Source of the DNA: Bacteroidetes bacterium UBA1941
Lineage (GTDB): Bacteria > Bacteroidota > Bacteroidia > Chitinophagales > LD1
DNA: 64,000 bases
NCBI GenBank assembly: GCA_002336805.1
Contig: DDEZ01000002.1
Coordinates: 620,001 to 684,000, forward strand
Direction of reading: 5' to 3'
Positions 59,913 through 64,000 of this stretch are shown here, piece after piece (position 1 is the stretch's first letter; every line of letters begins with the position of its first letter). The position numbers were made by a program, and so were the translations under genes. The notes beneath the pieces were generated by a model. The model was not told where the DNA came from. It was given only the letters and a program-made list of their open reading frames with translations, and made no database searches.

Positions 59913-61751
59913 ATGTGTGGAATAGTAGCATACATCGGGCCCCGTCAGGTATACCCGATCCTGATCAAGGGCCTGAAGCGCCTGGAGTACAGAGGATATG
60001 ACAGCGCAGGTATAGCCCTGCTCAATGGAGATATGCGTGTGTACAAGACCAAGGGAAAGGTCTCTGACCTGGAGCATATAGCAGAGGGCAAAAATATACA
60101 GGCGCACCTGGGTATGGGCCATACGCGCTGGGCCACACACGGTGAGCCCAATGATACAAACTCTCACCCCCACCTCTCTCAGGATGGCAATCTGGCCATC
60201 ATCCACAACGGTATCATAGAGAACTATGCTACGCTGAAAGAGGCGCTGGCAGAGCGCGGGCATACATTCAAAAGCGATACAGATACTGAGGTGCTGGTAC
60301 ACCTGATAGAAGAGATCCGGAAAAACACCGGCACTGACCTGGATGAGGCTGTACGCCTCGCACTCTGCGAGGTGGTAGGTGCCTATGCCATAGTCATCAT
60401 ATCAAAGGATGATCCGACCAAGCTGATCGGTGCCCGCAAGGGAAGTCCGCTGGTGGTAGGTATAGGCAGCGATGGAGAGTATTTCATGGCTTCGGATGCA
60501 TCACCTATCATAGAGTACACTAAGGATGTGACCTATCTGGAGGATGGCGAGATCGCATTTATCAAGGACGGATCTCTGAGCGTAAAGACAATAGACAATG
60601 TAAAGAAGACGCCTTTTATCCAGACCCTCGAGATGAACCTGGAGGCGATAGAGAAGGGCGGCTATGAGCACTTTATGCTCAAGGAGATCCATGAGCAGCC
60701 AAAGTCGATACATGATTCACTCAGGGGCCGCTTTGACACGTCTACGGGCAATTTTGCCATGCGCTCGCTAAAGGAGTATGAGCATAAGATCAAAAACCTG
60801 AAGCGCATCATCATCGTGGGATGCGGTACATCATGGCATGCAGGCCTTGTGGCCGAGTACCTTTTCGAAGATATAGCACGCATACCTGTAGAGGTGGAGT
60901 ACGCATCTGAGTTTCGCTACCGCAATCCTGTGATCACGGAGGATGATCTGGTCATCGCCATCTCACAGTCAGGCGAGACCGCAGATACACTGGCCGCCAT
61001 AGAGATGGCCAAGGAGAAAGGGGCTACGATCTTTGGCCTATGCAACGTAGTAGGATCATCTATACCCCGCGCCTCTCATGCCGGGGCATATACACATGCC
61101 GGCCCTGAGATAGGCGTGGCATCTACCAAGGCATTTACCGCTCAGGTATCAGTGCTCATTCTCTGGGCGCTGGCATTTGCAGATATCAAGGGTAAAAAGA
61201 GCAAGTCAGAATTGAGGAACATCATGGCAGAGCTCGATGCCATACCTGGCAAAGTAGAAACTACGCTGCAATGTGAAGACCAGATCAAAGACCTGGCAAA
61301 GCGGTACAGTGAGGCGAGAAACTTCCTGTACCTGGGCCGGGGGTATGGATTCCCGGTAGCGCTGGAGGGTGCTCTGAAGCTGAAGGAGATATCCTACATC
61401 CATGCAGAGGGCTATCCTGCTGCCGAGATGAAGCACGGACCTATAGCGCTCATAGATGATGAGATGCCGGTAGTGGTAGTAGCTACGCGCAATGCACACT
61501 ACGAAAAGATCATCAGCAATATACAGGAAGTCAAAGCCCGCAAAGGCAAGATCATAGCTATCGTGACCGAAGGTGATACCAAGGTCAAGGGCATGGCAGA
61601 CTATGTGATAGAGATACCTGATGCACCGGATATCATGGTACCGCTGCTGGCCACTATACCACTGCAGTTGCTATCGTACTATATAGCCATAGAGCGTGGC
61701 TGCAATGTAGACCAGCCGCGAAACCTGGCCAAATCAGTCACAGTAGAATAA
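59913..61751 (+). CDS. glmS: Glutamine-fructose-6-phosphate aminotransferase (isomerizing)
   Basis: 612 residues. The N-terminal glutaminase starts MCGIVAYIG, with Cys1 after Met removal, and has EYRGYDSAGIAL and HTRWATHGEPNDTNSHPH. Two SIS domains follow (IIIVGCGTSWHAGLVAEYL, ISQSGETADTLAAIEMAKE, and YLGRGYGFPVALEGALKLKEIS), ending PRNLAKSVTVE, the usual C-terminus. The enzyme makes glucosamine 6-phosphate for cell-wall and lipid A synthesis. No glmS ribozyme is seen in the 2-bp gap upstream. A strong terminator follows. Confidence 0.98.
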   Translation: MCGIVAYIGPRQVYPILIKGLKRLEYRGYDSAGIALLNGDMRVYKTKGKVSDLEHIAEGKNIQAHLGMGHTRWATHGEPNDTNSHPHLSQDGNLAIIHNGIIENYATLKEALAERGHTFKSDTDTEVLVHLIEEIRKNTGTDLDEAVRLALCEVVGAYAIVIISKDDPTKLIGARKGSPLVVGIGSDGEYFMASDASPIIEYTKDVTYLEDGEIAFIKDGSLSVKTIDNVKKTPFIQTLEMNLEAIEKGGYEHFMLKEIHEQPKSIHDSLRGRFDTSTGNFAMRSLKEYEHKIKNLKRIIIVGCGTSWHAGLVAEYLFEDIARIPVEVEYASEFRYRNPVITEDDLVIAISQSGETADTLAAIEMAKEKGATIFGLCNVVGSSIPRASHAGAYTHAGPEIGVASTKAFTAQVSVLILWALAFADIKGKKSKSELRNIMAELDAIPGKVETTLQCEDQIKDLAKRYSEARNFLYLGRGYGFPVALEGALKLKEISYIHAEGYPAAEMKHGPIALIDDEMPVVVVATRNAHYEKIISNIQEVKARKGKIIAIVTEGDTKVKGMADYVIEIPDAPDIMVPLLATIPLQLLSYYIAIERGCNVDQPRNLAKSVTVE

Positions 61752-61766
61752 CACTTTAAGACATAA

Positions 61767-61800
61767 AAAAAGGGCTTCAGCATTTACTGAAGCCCTTTTT
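61767..61800. terminator. Terminator after glmS (bidirectional)
   Basis: A perfect 14-bp stem, aaaaagggcttcag (61767-61780) with ctgaagcccttttt (61787-61800), and a 6-nt loop. It lies between convergent genes and can serve both. Confidence 0.9.
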
Positions 61801-61802
61801 AT

Positions 61803-64000
61803 TTATCTGAAGAGCGTCACCCGGCCGGCCTTTTCTACCGGTTTCGTTTTATTGATACCCATGGTCACGTGCCACCAGTACACCTCACTCGGCTGTGGAG
61901 TGCCTTTGTATTTGCCATCCCATCCCTGATTGATATCTGTAGAGCGGAAGACCAGCTCACCCCATCTATTGTAGATATGCATCTCAAACGGGTCGAAGTC
62001 GCAGATATGAATGAGGTGGAAGGTGTCGTTTTTGCCGTCACCATTCGGGCTGAATGCGTTTGGTATGGCTATATGCACCAGGCAGAGAGAGTCACATGAC
62101 TCGCCCAATACTATGATACTATGGCGTACCGGGCAGAAGGTATCTGAGATCAATACGCTATAAGTATCGGCCTGGTAGACCACCACCTCAGAAGCATATA
62201 CCGAAGAGTCCGTGAACCCCGTGCTCCATATAAAGTTTCGCGGCAGGCCGGTGGTATCTGTGAGAGATGCAAAAAGGATGACACTATCCCGCTCCTCATT
62301 GCACAGAGCGGAGTCCGGCGCCATGAGGTCAAAGGCAGGTGCCTGGCGCGTATAGATATAGAAACTATCGGTGGCAGCACCACAGCTATTGGCCATGCGC
62401 ACCCAGTAGATACCCTGCGTGCTGATCTGCACTACGGAGTCAGTAGAGCCTGTAGACCAGACGGAGTGTGCATTGTGGCTATTCAGCGTAAGGGTGGATG
62501 GCAGGCATATAAAGGTATCTACTGTGGCCGCGCTGCGGAGTGTGTCTTCTACCACCAGCGTATGTTTTGAACTATCTACGCACTGGGCCAGGTAGGAGTA
62601 GAGTGTGATATGATAGGTGCCGGGAGTAGAGGCTATAAATGCGGTATCAGTAGTATATCCATACGTCACGCCATTGATCACCCATTTGTAGTGCGAGGCT
62701 GCGAGGCTTTGATTGGTCATGGTCACACGGACTGCCGGGCCACGGCATACCACGCTATCTGAGAGTGCAAACGCGCTGCCTATGGCGCACGTCGTGGCAC
62801 AGGTATCTACTATAGCTACGGAGAAGCTGCGGCTCGTACCGCAGTCATCAGCTACGATCATGGTGTATACACCTGCACGCAGGCCCGGGAAGGTATCCTG
62901 TGTGCTGGTCACCGTGCGCGTAGGATAGCCGGTGATAGAGATAGTATATGGAGCCGTGCCTCCTAGTATCGTGTACGGCAGATTGGCAGTGGCAGTGCCA
63001 CCGCAGACCTCCTGCTGTACGGATACCACATTAGGTATAGGGCGCACGTGTACGAATATCATGGCTGTATCCAGCGGGCAGAGCGTATCATAGCGCGCTG
63101 GTAGATTGAAGATGGTAGTATTGGACAGGTACACACTGACTGTAAAGAGTCCCGTATCAGCTACTACGAATGTGCCGGTGTTATTGCCGCCATAGTACAC
63201 ACCATCTTTCACCAATGTGAAATATTGGCCCTGCGATGTATTGCAGGTCGATATGTTAGGTGTCACACTTGCATTGATCTGAGACTGGCCGGTACACTCG
63301 AGGCGGTAGGTCACATTTACATCATAATGATATGCGGGCAGATTGTATGGTATGGAGCAGCCACTGTCGGATACGAGGTTGTAGTTGCCCACAGGTACAT
63401 TGGAGAAAAGGATAGGAGAGCCGGTAGGGCGCGGCAGGCGCTCTGAGTATATCTGGCCGCTGGCCGTACTGACCAGGGTAAACGTCTCAGGAGATGCCAT
63501 ATAAGGCTGGAATATAGCATAGGCAAAATGGCACGAGGAGTCCATCATAGGCGCTGCACATTTGCCACCAAAGAATGGCATGGTGATATATGCCCGTCCG
63601 TCCCGGCATAGGTCATGGTGCCCCACTACGGTCAGGCTGCCGGCAGGCATGTGGTAGAATATAGGCCTATTGGCGGTCTGGGTCTGTATCAGTGTCGTAC
63701 CGTTATAAACGCTGTATTGCACCGGAGGGACAAATACAGGTGGGTCAGACATAGCCACAAAATCACTGCAGGTAAAAGCACTATCTCGTATGATCAGCTG
63801 GCCCCAGTGCGTAGTATAGTGCGTAGTGTAGTCAAAGCCGCATGCATCCTGTATCCTGATAGTATAGGCTACACCGGTATCTATATTTTGAAATACTGGT
63901 ACGGGAGTGGAGTACACAGTATCCTTTTGCACAGGAGTACAGCTCAGGCAGGTCAGTATGACCGGATAGCAATAGTTGATCTGATTGTGCCGGAAGTGCA
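61803..64000 (-). CDS. Large CHU_C (gliding-motility/T9SS type B) surface protein, C-terminal part
   Basis: The frame stays open past the right edge, so the start is missing; about 732 residues are visible. An upstream GTG at 63932 is not a real start, since the frame continues as ...VILTCLSCTPVQKDTVY. Repeats of Ig/SprB-like type are seen (GTAPYTISITGYPTRTVTSTQDTFPGLRAGVYTMIVADDCG, HSVWSTGSTDSVVQISTQG). The C-terminus is the CHU_C/T9SS type B domain: NAFSPNGDGKNDTFH, IYNRWGELVF, and GWDGKYKGTPQPSEVYWW, ending AGRVTLFR. T9SS type B cargo is delivered to the cell surface. It is likely an adhesin; the substrate is unknown. Confidence 0.88.
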   Translation of the reverse strand, partial: HFRHNQINYCYPVILTCLSCTPVQKDTVYSTPVPVFQNIDTGVAYTIRIQDACGFDYTTHYTTHWGQLIIRDSAFTCSDFVAMSDPPVFVPPVQYSVYNGTTLIQTQTANRPIFYHMPAGSLTVVGHHDLCRDGRAYITMPFFGGKCAAPMMDSSCHFAYAIFQPYMASPETFTLVSTASGQIYSERLPRPTGSPILFSNVPVGNYNLVSDSGCSIPYNLPAYHYDVNVTYRLECTGQSQINASVTPNISTCNTSQGQYFTLVKDGVYYGGNNTGTFVVADTGLFTVSVYLSNTTIFNLPARYDTLCPLDTAMIFVHVRPIPNVVSVQQEVCGGTATANLPYTILGGTAPYTISITGYPTRTVTSTQDTFPGLRAGVYTMIVADDCGTSRSFSVAIVDTCATTCAIGSAFALSDSVVCRGPAVRVTMTNQSLAASHYKWVINGVTYGYTTDTAFIASTPGTYHITLYSYLAQCVDSSKHTLVVEDTLRSAATVDTFICLPSTLTLNSHNAHSVWSTGSTDSVVQISTQGIYWVRMANSCGAATDSFYIYTRQAPAFDLMAPDSALCNEERDSVILFASLTDTTGLPRNFIWSTGFTDSSVYASEVVVYQADTYSVLISDTFCPVRHSIIVLGESCDSLCLVHIAIPNAFSPNGDGKNDTFHLIHICDFDPFEMHIYNRWGELVFRSTDINQGWDGKYKGTPQPSEVYWWHVTMGINKTKPVEKAGRVTLFR

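Noticed and set aside
1..64000. tRNA, rRNA, CRISPR arrays, transposases or integrases
   Set aside because: Scanned for T-loop patterns, short regular repeats with spacers and known transposase motifs; none seen. A dedicated covariance-model search was not possible here.

Overview
The window looks like a chromosomal segment of a Bacteroidota bacterium, probably a Chitinophagaceae/Sphingobacteriia-type lineage; the rank below phylum is inference. The evidence is a SusC/TonB-dependent receptor fragment, type IX secretion (T9SS) cargo with C-terminal sorting domains, the gliding genes gldF and gldG, a PorE-like OmpA protein, a DUF4270 lipoprotein beside glmS, a DinB plus short DnaE pair, promoters of the TTG-N19-TAnnTTTG type, and start regions that are A-rich and lack clear Shine-Dalgarno sequences. 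No rRNA, tRNA, CRISPR array, IS element or prophage was seen.

Left part (1-8 kb): the end of a TonB-dependent receptor, then three paralogous secreted proteins built as a domain ladder (three, two and one copies of the same unit, each followed by a PKD-like domain and a T9SS type A tail). Each has its own strong hairpin terminator. From 8 to 17.3 kb a minus-strand block carries an M42 aminopeptidase, a CLC chloride transporter, pyruvate kinase, a PorE-like envelope protein, a small repeat protein and glycerol kinase. An arginase follows on the plus strand, then a small DUF559 nuclease gene enclosed by direct repeats with palindromes, and a cupin/JmjC-type protein.

Middle (20-37 kb): gldF-gldG-DUF4340 (overlapping genes), dnaN, a DinB/DnaE2-like translesion pair, a YkuK-type RNase H fold protein, a GH27 alpha-galactosidase with a short C-terminus, a redox mini-operon (CDGSH/Fer4 protein, OsmC, FMN reductase), a GH1 beta-glucosidase, an uncharacterised secreted protein and lysA. 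From 37.8 to 46.2 kb: a POT peptide transporter, two small exported proteins and a TolC-RND-adaptor efflux operon.

Right part (46-64 kb): the rpsF-rpsR-rplI operon, dnaX split over two frames at an A10 tract, a PAS histidine kinase, an alpha-oxoamine synthase, an M16 protease, panC carrying an in-frame palindromic repeat, a single-domain glycogen-synthase-like protein, a DUF4270 lipoprotein, glmS, and the C-terminal part of a large CHU_C (T9SS type B) surface protein that runs off the right edge.

The strongest second-look items are the dnaX A10 frameshift, the DUF559 gene inside a REP-like direct-repeat cassette, the 3-2-1 ladder of secreted paralogues with a homogenised tail, a recurrent AAAACCA motif just upstream of start codons, and a composition break within the dnaE-like gene. 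All domain calls are from reading the sequence; no search was run.
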